DNA of 64,000 bases. Source: Clostridium puniceum. GTDB taxonomy: Bacteria; Bacillota; Clostridia; Clostridiales; Clostridiaceae. The notes under the pieces are model-generated. The model did not search any database. It was not told the DNA's origin and saw only the letters and a list, made by a program, of their open reading frames with translations. The stretch is taken from assembly GCF_002006345.1 (NCBI RefSeq), contig NZ_LZZM01000043.1, positions 39,864-103,863 of the forward strand. The letters are read 5' to 3'. The translations under genes were made by a program, and so were the position numbers. Shown one piece after another: positions 27,754 through 36,468 of this stretch (within the stretch, counting starts at the first letter, position 1; each line of letters begins with the position of its first letter).

Positions 27754-28022
27754 ACCATGCACCTCGCTTTGTTATTAGTTCTCCATACGTTACTTCTGCA
27801 GTTAGCTCAGACCAGATTGATCCACGGCACATGAAAGAGACCACTTATCGCTGCTTCCTTCCAGACCTGACGAGGTTCATGGGCTTCCATTGCGTGGGAC
27901 CCAGTCATCAACACCACTTACAAAAGTCAGACTATAGATTGCTAATATCTAAGCGAGGAATTCAATCCTGCTATAGCGGATTGCAGGTTACAGGGCACCG
28001 CTGACTCCCCATCTAGCATGGC
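27754..28022 (-). ncRNA. ffs: Signal recognition particle RNA, large (Alu-containing) form
   Basis: The RNA of the signal recognition particle, which targets membrane and secreted proteins with Ffh. The conserved S-domain loop is at 27846-27868 on the minus strand (GTCAGGTCTGGAAGGAAGCAG). The 5' Alu region has CAGCGGTGCCCTGTAACC and a CCTGCAATCCGCTATAGCAGG hairpin is visible as its extension. The ends pair: 5' GCCATGC with 3' GCATGG. The length of about 269 nt fits Bacillus/Clostridium scRNA. Ends are set from this pairing and could move by a few bases. It is not next to dnaX as in Bacillus. Confidence 0.92.
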
Positions 28023-28024
28023 AA

Positions 28025-28111
28025 TGGTGGAATGTTGAGGGTTTGAACCTCAAGATTTCCGTAAAGGAAAATCTCCGTCCCCATTGGACGCCAAACCATG
28101 TTAATCATTGC
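28025..28111 (-). pseudogene. Degenerate class II (Ser/Leu-like) tRNA upstream of SRP RNA
   Basis: An 87-nt stretch ends in a perfect T-arm (TGAGG-TTCAAAC-CCTCA), seven acceptor bases ACATTCC and ACCA. A long variable arm (about nine pairs, AGATTT/AAATCT) lies before it. The acceptor 5' side (GCAATGA) pairs in only five of seven positions, and the anticodon arm is too short with no seven-base loop. It abuts the SRP RNA 5' end. A functional tRNA is unlikely; a tRNA-Ser commonly precedes this RNA in related genomes, so decay of that gene is plausible. Confidence 0.5.
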
Positions 28112-28368
28112 TCTTATTCTAATTCAAAAATTTTATTTAGCAATATTCATATACATTAATATTTTTGAATTATTCATTCTTTCTAAAAATGCGTATTTGC
28201 TAAATGCAATTTTTGATACTTGTTAATAATAACATATAAGAACTTCAAATACAAGGGTATTCTATTTGTCTTTATATTAAATTTCTTCCATATTATTAAG
28301 GCTTCAATCATTAATATATTAGTAATTGAATTTTTACTAATTTTTAATATTTTATATATAAAGTTAGT

Positions 28369-28418
28369 GATTTCTAAGCATCAAATCTAATTAAACATTC
28401 CTTTGATACTTAGAAATC
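28369..28418. terminator. Inverted repeat downstream of GH43 gene
   Basis: ATTTCTAAGCATCAAA pairs with TTTGATACTTAGAAAT (one mismatch). It lies 32 bases after the GH43 stop codon and probably ends its transcript, although the T-run is weak. The region 28112-28368 otherwise shows nothing. Confidence 0.45.
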
Positions 28419-28449
28419 TATATATTGATTATATTCTATATTCAATATA

Positions 28450-29874
28450 TTATTGAGACTTTTTTCCCCATATTGCTGTACCACTTTGATTTAATCCAGT
28501 ATAAACATACGCTTTTTTGTTATTTTCCCAATCCCATGATTCAATTACTTTTACAGTATCAATCCAGTAATCTCCTACAGTTTGCCCTGGTGCATACCAA
28601 TAAAGCTTCAATGTATTTGGAGCAGTAAATTCCCAGTAATTTTTGCTATCAGAAGTACCTATTTTACCATCAGGTAGCAATTTAATTGAACTTGAAGTAG
28701 CTTTTTTCGTTGTACCACGATCTAATACCACACTTTCCCATGTACCTGGTATTACAGTTGAAGCTAGAGTATTTTCTATTTCACCAGTGTAACGTTCTGG
28801 CGATACTACTGGCCACCCATCATTAGTCCAAAGAATTTTCCTCACATGAAGATATGCCCAATTAGTATCTGCACCGCCTCTTGCATGGTGAAGCATATAC
28901 CAATTGTTATTATCTTTTAATATAGAATTATGTCCTGGAGCAACCCATCCGTCCGAATTATTAAAAGAATAACTTCCAAGTATTTTAGTTCCTACTTCTG
29001 TTTGAGGATTTAATGTTATGTCAGTTAACTTATTACCATTATAATCAACAAATGGTCCAGTAATACTTTTAGATCTTCCTATTCTTACATTATATGTTCC
29101 ATTAAGACTGTCATAAGATGTAAATAAGTAATACATTTTTGTATCTGGATTATAAACCATATTAGGACCTTCAACGGCTCTACTAACGTTATTATTTCTG
29201 CAGGCAATTAATGTTCCTTCTCCGTAATTTAAAAGTTTGCCAGTATTAGAATCGATTTTATTTACATAAATGCCCCCAAAAAACGAACCATAAACCAACC
29301 ATGGTTGTCCTGAAACATCAAAAATGATGTTAGGATCAATGGCATTAACATGATTTTTATCAGTACTTTTTGTTTTAAATACTTCTCCCTTATCTGTCCA
29401 TGGCCCTTTTATAGAATTACTAGTTGCTACACCAATATATGAATCTCTAGTTCCAAATTTTGATGCACAGTAATATAAATAAAATGTATTTCCCATTTTA
29501 ACTACTTCTGGTGCCCACAAAAGATTTTCTCCAGTCCACTGTTTTGCAGCTTCAGGCATCCCGTTAAAAGCATAGCCAACCCATTCCCAATTAATCAAAT
29601 CCTTAGATTTTCTTACTTGTATGCCTGGTTTAGCTGTTCCTCCAACCTTATAATCAGTTGAAAACACATAATAATCATTCCCATCCTTATATATTTCTGG
29701 GTCATGACCATTCATTGTGTTCCATTTACTTTCATTATTAATATTTGCTGTATCATACATAGTATAATTAGGTGGTGTTACCACTGCTGCATTAGCTGTG
29801 CCTAATCCGGTAATTAATAAAGCCGATACAATTAATGATGTAAACTTAGTTTTTCTTGTGTTTAACTTTTTCAT
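28450..29874 (-). CDS. Secreted GH43 arabinan endo-1,5-alpha-L-arabinosidase
   Basis: This is an extracellular arabinanase. A signal peptide (MKKLNTRKTKFTSLIV, then TGLGTANAA) is followed by a five-blade GH43 catalytic domain. The three acidic residues are in GHDPEIYKDGNDYYV (Asp), AIDPNIIFDVSGQPW (Asp) and RAVEGPNMVYN (Glu). The C-terminal 100 residues form the arabinanase beta-barrel domain (PF16369-like) ending GTAIWGKKSQ. It has 474 residues and a GGGAGG site. There is no arabinose transport gene nearby. A second GH43 of different architecture is at 47277-49334. Substrate is inferred from the family. Confidence 0.87.
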   Translation of the reverse strand: MKKLNTRKTKFTSLIVSALLITGLGTANAAVVTPPNYTMYDTANINNESKWNTMNGHDPEIYKDGNDYYVFSTDYKVGGTAKPGIQVRKSKDLINWEWVGYAFNGMPEAAKQWTGENLLWAPEVVKMGNTFYLYYCASKFGTRDSYIGVATSNSIKGPWTDKGEVFKTKSTDKNHVNAIDPNIIFDVSGQPWLVYGSFFGGIYVNKIDSNTGKLLNYGEGTLIACRNNNVSRAVEGPNMVYNPDTKMYYLFTSYDSLNGTYNVRIGRSKSITGPFVDYNGNKLTDITLNPQTEVGTKILGSYSFNNSDGWVAPGHNSILKDNNNWYMLHHARGGADTNWAYLHVRKILWTNDGWPVVSPERYTGEIENTLASTVIPGTWESVVLDRGTTKKATSSSIKLLPDGKIGTSDSKNYWEFTAPNTLKLYWYAPGQTVGDYWIDTVKVIESWDWENNKKAYVYTGLNQSGTAIWGKKSQ

Positions 29875-30220
29875 AAGAAACCTCCCTATAAAATTTAATT
29901 TTTACAAAAAGTTATTAATTAACTTTTTATGTTTACCTTTTAAATATGTTTATAGATTATATTGGTTGATGTTCTTATTACATGACTAAATATTGCAGAT
30001 TATGTTATTATTACTATTTTTATTTCTTATATATTAAATATTATCATGTAGTTTCTTGTGTGTAAACATTTTCTTTTAAAAGAATATAAAATATTTTATA
30101 CTTTTTTAAACATAAAATATTTTAAATATCAATTTAATTTTCACAGCATCAAAGTAAATAATAGATAGTTCTGAATCACACGAGCAAAATGAAAATATGT
30201 ATTAATTTAATTGCAGCACA

Positions 30221-30254
30221 AAGGACTATGTTTTAAATGCACAACATAGTCCTT
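30221..30254. terminator. Intergenic hairpin between GH43 and rubrerythrin-like genes
   Basis: AAGGACTATGTT pairs with AACATAGTCCTT around a 10-base loop. It lies 206 bases after the rubrerythrin-like stop (minus strand). The rest of 29875-30459 is AT-rich and holds the GH43 upstream region; no gene was seen. Confidence 0.5.
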
Positions 30255-30459
30255 ACATCATTTTTAATGAGTTCTTACAAATTCTTTGACTTTTTTAATT
30301 TAAACTTGGTACATATGTCTATATACATAACCAATAATTTACTTAAACTTATTTAATATACATTTTTCTACAATTTACTTATAATTTCTTTATTAGTCCC
30401 TATATTTTTCTTAACCTCACTAGGAACTTAAAACTTCAGAAATCCTTTCGCATTGCTAA

Positions 30460-31023
30460 TTACTCTTCAACAAGAATAATATGTTCCCTTTCCACATCTG
30501 CTAAAGCTTTAAAAATCTCAAATAAATTGTCATTATAAACTTCATTTTTATACTTTTCATAATAGCTTACAGCATGCTCTTCTTTTTTCTTTGCTAGTTC
30601 TAAAAGAGTATTATCACTATCACATCTTTCATAGCTTACTTTAATTAAATTAGGCGCTTTAGTAAATCCACCTAACCTCTGATGAAGTTTTGAATGAAAT
30701 ATTTCTATTCTTGATAACGCTTGAAATATTTTTTTTATTTCAAGATTATTGCACATACTTGCTGCTGTATTATAAAATTCACCATTAAAAAGTTCTAATT
30801 TAACAGCATGATCTAAAATTTTTAAAGCATTCTCACTAAGTAAATTACTTTTTACTGTAATAACTTCACAATCCTCACTTAAATATTCTTTACCTACTCC
30901 ACAAAATGGGCAATATATAATATTGTCTATAGAATTTTTATTAGTAAAAGCTGATTCATTAAAATTATAATTTTGTTCATTTATTTCCATACCACATATT
31001 CTACATTTCAAATAATCCACCAC
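30460..31023 (-). CDS. Rubrerythrin-like ferritin-family protein with rubredoxin-type N-terminus
   Basis: The N-terminal 50 residues contain two CxxC pairs (KCRICGM and YCPFCGVG), a rubredoxin-like or zinc-ribbon knuckle. A four-helix ferritin-like domain follows with iron-ligand candidates in HAVKLELFNGEFYN, SRIEIFHSKLH, KKEEHAVSYYEKYK and DVEREHIILVE. Such proteins remove peroxide or handle iron stress in anaerobes. The order, with the rubredoxin part first, is reversed compared with classic rubrerythrin. The start is uncertain: GTG GTG at the given position, or TTG 4 codons later with AAAGGTGG better spaced. Confidence 0.68.
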   Translation of the reverse strand: MVDYLKCRICGMEINEQNYNFNESAFTNKNSIDNIIYCPFCGVGKEYLSEDCEVITVKSNLLSENALKILDHAVKLELFNGEFYNTAASMCNNLEIKKIFQALSRIEIFHSKLHQRLGGFTKAPNLIKVSYERCDSDNTLLELAKKKEEHAVSYYEKYKNEVYNDNLFEIFKALADVEREHIILVEE

Positions 31024-31376
31024 CTTTGATTTTCATATACATTTTAACATATTTTTATATAGTTGATTATCCTAATTTTAATGATTTTATATTTTACTAC
31101 ATTAACTTTTATTTTCTTCACTTCCTATTAATCGCATCTATCATAGTTAATAATAATAGTTTACTTCTAGGAGTGTAACTGTATATGTTTTACTATATCC
31201 TGATTTAAATACGATCAGCTTCAAATATATCTCTGATATCACAAATCACTCCAATAATCCACCATGAATGGAATGAAAATTTGACTAGAGTTGCCAATAA
31301 GTAAAATTAGTGATAACATTTAGTATATTTTAGACGTCTTTGACCTCTTATGAAAAATGACTGAAAGGAGAAAAAA

Positions 31377-32690
31377 ATGAGTGACAATAATAAATCTCGT
31401 AGTTCTATATTTCTTCAAGACTATGCTATAAGCACAATACTTGGAATATCATTTTTAAAATGGACATTTATTGGCACAATTGTTGGTATATTAACTGGAA
31501 TTGCTGGTACTTTATTTTTAAAAAGTTTAGATTTTGCAACAGATTTAAGAATAAGTAATCCTTGGTTATTATTCCTTTTACCAATGGGAGGTGCTTTTGT
31601 TAGCTTCTTATATTCAAATTATGGTAAGAATTCTTCAAAAGGTAATAATTTAATTATAGATAAGATTAATGAAAATGATGATAATATACCATTACGTATG
31701 GCTCCTTTAGTTTTTCTAGGTACTTTTATTACTCATTTATTTGGCGGATCTGCGGGAAGAGAAGGTACTGGTGTTCAAATAGGCGCAAGTATATCTGAAG
31801 GTATTGGACGTTTATTTAAATTAGATAAAATAGATACTAAAATTATATTAATGTGCGGAATTAGTAGTGGATTTGCTTCTGTTTTTGGTACTCCACTTGC
31901 TGGAACCATATTTGGGCTAGAAGTGGCCGCCCTTGGTGCTATGAATTATAGCGGCTTAATCCCATGCTTTACAGCTGCTTTTATAGGAAACTTAGTAACA
32001 GAAATTCTTGGAATACATCATTCACATTATGCTATATCCGAAATTCCTAATATTACACCTAGTGCAGTATTAAAAGTCATAATAGCTTCAATTTTATTTG
32101 GACTTATAAGTAAATTATTTAGCGAATTAACTCATAAATTAAAAGAAATATTTTCTACTGCCTTTGAAAATACCTCTATTAAAAGCGCTGTAGGTGGAAT
32201 CATAATAATTATATTAACATATGTATTTGGCACAAAAGATTATTTAGGACTTAGTATACCATTGATTAACGCTTCCTTTACGGACCAAGTAAGTCCTTTC
32301 GCATTTTTTAATAAGCTTATACTTACTACTCTTACTTTAGGAACAGGTTTTCAAGGGGGCGAGGTTACTCCTTTATTTGTAATAGGTTCAACCTTTGGAA
32401 ATGCCTTGTCAAATATTCTTAATATTTCACCCTCCTTTTTAGCATGCTTAGGTCTTATTGGAGTATTTTCTGGTGCAACTAACTCACCAATAACCTCATT
32501 TATTTTAGGCATAGAAATGTTTGGCTCTCAAGGTTGTCAATATATGTTTATGGCTTGCACAATAAGCTATTTATTTTCAGGTCATTCAGGAATTTATATA
32601 TCACAAAAAATCAGTACAAGTAAAAGTAAACTGATTAAAATTCCAAATGATGCTACTCTTTCTCATTACAGAAAAAATAATAATACATAA
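31377..32690 (+). CDS. CLC-family chloride/fluoride transporter
   Basis: This is a membrane protein with about 11-12 helices. The gating Glu motif is GGSAGREGTGVQIG; the second half has GFQGGEVTPLFVIG and IGVFSGATNSPI. The usual GREGP is GREGT and the GSGIP-type site is replaced by SKGNNLI. These changes resemble the fluoride-specific CLC-F clade rather than chloride CLC proteins, but I saw no fluoride riboswitch upstream. It has 437 residues with a GAAAGGAG ribosome site and no CBS domains. A weak promoter (TTGCCA at 31291, TAACAT at 31314) lies upstream. Confidence 0.82.
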   Translation: MSDNNKSRSSIFLQDYAISTILGISFLKWTFIGTIVGILTGIAGTLFLKSLDFATDLRISNPWLLFLLPMGGAFVSFLYSNYGKNSSKGNNLIIDKINENDDNIPLRMAPLVFLGTFITHLFGGSAGREGTGVQIGASISEGIGRLFKLDKIDTKIILMCGISSGFASVFGTPLAGTIFGLEVAALGAMNYSGLIPCFTAAFIGNLVTEILGIHHSHYAISEIPNITPSAVLKVIIASILFGLISKLFSELTHKLKEIFSTAFENTSIKSAVGGIIIIILTYVFGTKDYLGLSIPLINASFTDQVSPFAFFNKLILTTLTLGTGFQGGEVTPLFVIGSTFGNALSNILNISPSFLACLGLIGVFSGATNSPITSFILGIEMFGSQGCQYMFMACTISYLFSGHSGIYISQKISTSKSKLIKIPNDATLSHYRKNNNT

Positions 32691-32694
32691 ACTG

Positions 32695-32776
32695 AAGGGA
32701 CAAGAATTCATTTTTAATTAATTATGATTTGCCTTATACTGCTTATGATAATTAATTTAATGAAAACTTATCCCTT
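32695..32776. terminator. Long hairpin between convergent CLC and DUF1461 genes
   Basis: AAGGGA (32695-32700) pairs with TCCCTT (32771-32776), and an inner TTAATTAATTAT pairs with ATAATTAATTTAA. It sits between two converging genes and can terminate both. Confidence 0.5.
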
Positions 32777-33417
32777 TATTTTGTTGCGATTTTTTTATTC
32801 TTTAAATGAAGTATCTTAATAACTAAAGTAAATATTAACAATAGACTTATTATTAATATTAATTCAATCATAAAAAGTTCTTCCGGCAATGCATTTATTA
32901 TCGGATCTATCTTAGAATCAAAAATCCAATAGTCATTCCTAAAAAATATTTTATGAAAAAAATAAAATGTTTTTGAGAAATCTATCATTATCATTATAGA
33001 AATAGATACAAATATTAATGCTATTATATTTACACTGTTATTAAGATTTTCTATAAGTTTTTTTCCTATCCTTTTATTTTTATTGTTTATAATTTTAAAA
33101 ATCATTATAATAATAAAAATAACACTGATTATATATAACGCTATAAAAATTCGCTTCACTTCAAAAAAGTGAATTCTCCCAAAGTTACTTATAGGTAAAC
33201 TATTAAGCACCAATTCTTTGTTAAGTGGATTTTGAACATAAGAAATTACTCTTTTGTAATTATCCATTAAAATATCTTTTGATAATAATGTATACTTTTC
33301 TAATTCATATTTATATATTACATATTGATATACTACTGTCGTATTTAAAACACTTAAAACAGCAATTGCAATAATGGAGATTGCATAAAATACATCTCTA
33401 AAAAGCCTAAGAATCAT
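32776..33417 (-). CDS. DUF1461 (TIGR01906) integral membrane protein
   Basis: This 213-residue protein has four predicted membrane helices with an extracellular or periplasmic loop after the first. Family-typical segments are SNFGRIHFFEVKRIF and FHKIFFRNDYWIFDSKIDPIINALPEELF. Function is unknown; the family is found in clostridia and lactobacilli. It stands alone, convergent with the CLC gene. The upstream 33418-33489 contains only a ribosome site region. Confidence 0.75.
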   Translation of the reverse strand: MILRLFRDVFYAISIIAIAVLSVLNTTVVYQYVIYKYELEKYTLLSKDILMDNYKRVISYVQNPLNKELVLNSLPISNFGRIHFFEVKRIFIALYIISVIFIIIMIFKIINNKNKRIGKKLIENLNNSVNIIALIFVSISIMIMIDFSKTFYFFHKIFFRNDYWIFDSKIDPIINALPEELFMIELILIISLLLIFTLVIKILHLKNKKIATK

Positions 33418-33489
33418 CTTTGGAACTTTTAAATAATCATCTTTATATATTCCGCCTTCACTCCTTTATAATTGCCACAAGCATTTTAT

Positions 33490-33957
33490 TTAAATTGTGT
33501 TTTTTTCCATAGATATGTTAACTTCAATAGTCATTCCATCTACGCCCATTTGTACACAAACAACCTTATCCGTAGTTGCATTTGCAGTAAATTTTCCATG
33601 AACAAGTGTTGGTGTTGATATATTTATATTTATGTTATCATTTGAAAAATTAGTTGCTACATTTGCAGTCAACATATTTGTAAGTTCTGAGATTGCACTT
33701 TGAGCTAATTCATCAAATTCAGTTACTGGCATCCCCATCATCATTGTTGATGCAATTTTTTTTGCATCTTCTACACTAACTCCATATATAACATTCCCTC
33801 TAATGTCACCAACTATACCTACTATAATGACAACACCTGGGCTTTCTATAAATCTACCCTTTAAGCTTATCCCCTTTTTTTCTACTTTTGTCAGACCTAA
33901 TTGCGGCATAACATTTGCAAAAGAACTCAAAATTGGATTTATATAATTGACATCCAT
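33490..33957 (-). CDS. CheX-like chemotaxis phosphatase
   Basis: This 155-residue CheC/CheX-family protein is expected to dephosphorylate a CheY-type regulator. The catalytic pattern E-x-x-N is in AISELTNMLTANV, and the fold begins YINPILSSFANVMPQLG. Its start overlaps the end of the response-regulator gene by 19 bases, so the two are translationally linked. No chemoreceptor, CheA or flagellar gene is nearby, so the pair may act in a non-chemotaxis signalling circuit. Confidence 0.83.
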   Translation of the reverse strand: MDVNYINPILSSFANVMPQLGLTKVEKKGISLKGRFIESPGVVIIVGIVGDIRGNVIYGVSVEDAKKIASTMMMGMPVTEFDELAQSAISELTNMLTANVATNFSNDNININISTPTLVHGKFTANATTDKVVCVQMGVDGMTIEVNISMEKNTI

Positions 33958-34814
33958 TCTCCTTCACCTCTTCCAAAGCCTATACTTATTGACAAATCTC
34001 CAAATTGAGTTTTGGCATTTGCAGAATAAACAGCTTCTAATTCTGCTTTTGATATATTAATTGATTCACCATGAAATGTAGTTGGAGGTGCAATTCTTAA
34101 TCCAAATATTTTATTCTTTTTATTCATCATTGAGCATGCATTTCCCGCTGACATATTCGATAGTTCAGACATAACATTAAGAATTTCATCATTATTCTTA
34201 GGCTCTCTCTTAAGTAATGCTTTAGCTATATTATTTGCTGTTTCAAATGACATATCAAAAATTGCTCTTCCTGAATATTTTCCTATAATACCCATAACAA
34301 TTGAAATTCCTTGGCTATGTGCTTCTACATTAACATTACTTTCATCAGCAATTTCCGGAACTGTTTTAGTAAGTTTATTAAAAACATCTAATAATGCTTC
34401 TTTAAAAATTGATGAATAGAATCCTTCTAATTCCAAAAATAATTCTTTATCCGCCATAACTCTATTTATTAATAAAGTTAACTCTTCTCCATCAACTGGT
34501 TTTTGTGCATATCCAGATACATGAAGCTTTCTAGCCTTTCTTACAATTTCATCATCCATCATAGAACTGACAATTATTACTTTAATATTAGAATCAATTT
34601 TGTGTATTTCTTTTGTACATTCAAACCCATCAGTTCCTGGAATTGTCATGTCCATTGTTACTAAATCTGGCTTTGCATTAGTAACTACCTCAATAGTTTC
34701 CTCTAGTGAACTTGCTTCACCAACAACATTAAACCCGCTTTCTGTTAGTAAATCTCTTAATAATGCAATTTGAAAAGCTGAATCATCAACTATCACAATA
34801 TTTACTTTTTTCAT
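33939..34814 (-). CDS. Response regulator with fused CheX-type domain
   Basis: The first 120 residues form a receiver domain: VDDS acidic pair at the start, phospho-acceptor Asp in TMDMTIPGTDG, and the Lys in YAQKPVDG. The remaining 170 residues are a CheX/CheC-like domain with E-x-x-N in NVMSELSNMSAGNAC. A receiver fused to its own type of phosphatase domain suggests self-limiting signalling. Ribosome site GGTGG is upstream. It is paired with the overlapping CheX gene. Upstream, 34815-35052 shows no gene. Confidence 0.83.
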   Translation of the reverse strand: MKKVNIVIVDDSAFQIALLRDLLTESGFNVVGEASSLEETIEVVTNAKPDLVTMDMTIPGTDGFECTKEIHKIDSNIKVIIVSSMMDDEIVRKARKLHVSGYAQKPVDGEELTLLINRVMADKELFLELEGFYSSIFKEALLDVFNKLTKTVPEIADESNVNVEAHSQGISIVMGIIGKYSGRAIFDMSFETANNIAKALLKREPKNNDEILNVMSELSNMSAGNACSMMNKKNKIFGLRIAPPTTFHGESINISKAELEAVYSANAKTQFGDLSISIGFGRGEGEWMSII

Positions 34815-35052
34815 AATTCCACCTACCTCTTTATCTATTAAAATATAATTAACTTATATATCTTATGGATACATTATATTAATCATCTCCTCCTCAATAA
34901 ATGGATATAATACTATTAAAATCTATCTATTTATTATGAAGTTACCCTACTATTATATTTTAAAATTCAACGCTATTCAACAAAATTCAGAATATTATGG
35001 CAATGTTTCCTAGGTTAAACCTAATATAATTCCAAACTTTCTTAGTTTAGTA

Positions 35053-36090
35053 CTATTTTATATCCTTCTTAACTATATTACCATATGGAACTTCAATTAT
35101 ATCTAATATAAACATAAATATCGGAATTCCAACAATTAAACCTAAAACTCCTGCAACATGTTCTGATACTATAAGTATACTTAATGTATAAAATATAGGA
35201 AGCTTAGTTTTCTCAGACATTAACTTTGGATTTAATATGTATGCTTCAAATGCATGAAGTAATGCAATCATCACAAGCACATATACCACTTGAACCAACC
35301 CTCCACTATTAAAAGCAACTATACTTAATGGAACTAAGGATATTATAACTCCTGCCACCGGTATAAGACCAAGTAGCATAACCATCATTCCAAAGCCCAA
35401 CAAATGAGGGAATCCAATTATGGATAAACCAATAGTAGAAAGTATTCCATTAATTGTCGCTATAACAATTTGAACTTCTATGACTTTACCAAAAGAAGAA
35501 AGAAACTTTTTTCCAAAAAATTCAAGTTCGTTATAGATTCCAGCTGCTTTACTTTGTTTGAACTTATATGTAAAATCACTTATCTTATCTTTTTCTAAAA
35601 GGAAAAAAATGCTTAAAATTAAAGCTATTATAATATTAATTGCCAATTTACTTATATTGGAGATAGATTGTACTATATAATTTATCCCCTCTGCTGAAAA
35701 TATATGTGCATAAACCTGATCTAACTTATCCTTTATCATACTAATGATTTCATTATTAGGAGCAGTAGTATATATTTCATGTATCTGTTTAACCACTTGT
35801 CTGAACTCATGTGTAACTAATGGTAAAAAGTCTATTATTATTATAAATAACATAGCTGTAACAAATAAGGAAACTGCCACTATCATCACTTTATAATTTA
35901 ATCTTATTTTTCCCTCAAACTTATTTATTAAAAATTTTGAAACATTATCAATTAAATATGTAAAAACAAAAGTTAAAAGCATTAAGTTAAGCATACCCTT
36001 CATTAAATACAAAAATAAAAATATTAATAATAATGTTATAAATCTTTTAAATCCTTGACCTCTTAAAATCCGCATCATATTTGGCATCAA
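35053..36090 (-). CDS. AI-2E family transporter (PerM-like)
   Basis: This 345-residue membrane protein has about seven to eight helices and an extended loop. Family traits are the C-terminal GLIPVAGVIISLVP motif (Gly-x-Ile-Pro-x-x-Gly) and a long N-terminal soluble segment between the first helices. Members export or import diverse small molecules (autoinducer-2, or sodium/proton antiport in some). Substrate is unknown. The alternate starts, Met-Met at 36090, do not change the call. Confidence 0.8.
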   Translation of the reverse strand: MMPNMMRILRGQGFKRFITLLLIFLFLYLMKGMLNLMLLTFVFTYLIDNVSKFLINKFEGKIRLNYKVMIVAVSLFVTAMLFIIIIDFLPLVTHEFRQVVKQIHEIYTTAPNNEIISMIKDKLDQVYAHIFSAEGINYIVQSISNISKLAINIIIALILSIFFLLEKDKISDFTYKFKQSKAAGIYNELEFFGKKFLSSFGKVIEVQIVIATINGILSTIGLSIIGFPHLLGFGMMVMLLGLIPVAGVIISLVPLSIVAFNSGGLVQVVYVLVMIALLHAFEAYILNPKLMSEKTKLPIFYTLSILIVSEHVAGVLGLIVGIPIFMFILDIIEVPYGNIVKKDIK

Positions 36091-36374
36091 TACTACTACT
36101 CCCTTGTATATTTTATTTTTTTATTTATATCTAGCTTCAAATCCAAGGTATAAATATCTATATATTCATACTAACAGTTTTACTTTTCTATGTAAATGAT
36201 TTTACTATATTAAGTAATTCTAATCATTTAATTTAATTTTTTCATAATTAGCTGAATAATACAAATGATTATTTAAATAAAGTGCTATAAAATAATATAC
36301 TGCAAAAATGGGCTCCTTATAAGTAGGAGTATATTTTAATTTTACTGAAAAATTAAATCCTCAGTATATATTAA

Positions 36375-36423
36375 AAACACGATTTACATATCTTAATTAA
36401 CTATAGTAATGTAAATCGTGTTT
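36375..36423. terminator. Bidirectional terminator after pyc
   Basis: AAACACGATTTACAT pairs with ATGTAAATCGTGTTT (15 bases) with a 19-base loop. On the minus strand it is followed by TTTTT. It lies 45 bases after the pyruvate carboxylase stop. The rest of 36091-36374 shows nothing. Confidence 0.8.
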
Positions 36424-36468
36424 TATAAATTTAATGTTTTTCAAGTCTAGTTATTTAAACTAACTATA

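Noticed and set aside
31024..31376. Fluoride riboswitch upstream of the CLC gene
   Set aside because: I looked for the conserved core and did not find it; only a weak promoter-like pair is seen. A decayed coding remnant reading DIRDIFEADRI on the minus strand ends at 31205 but is too short to call.
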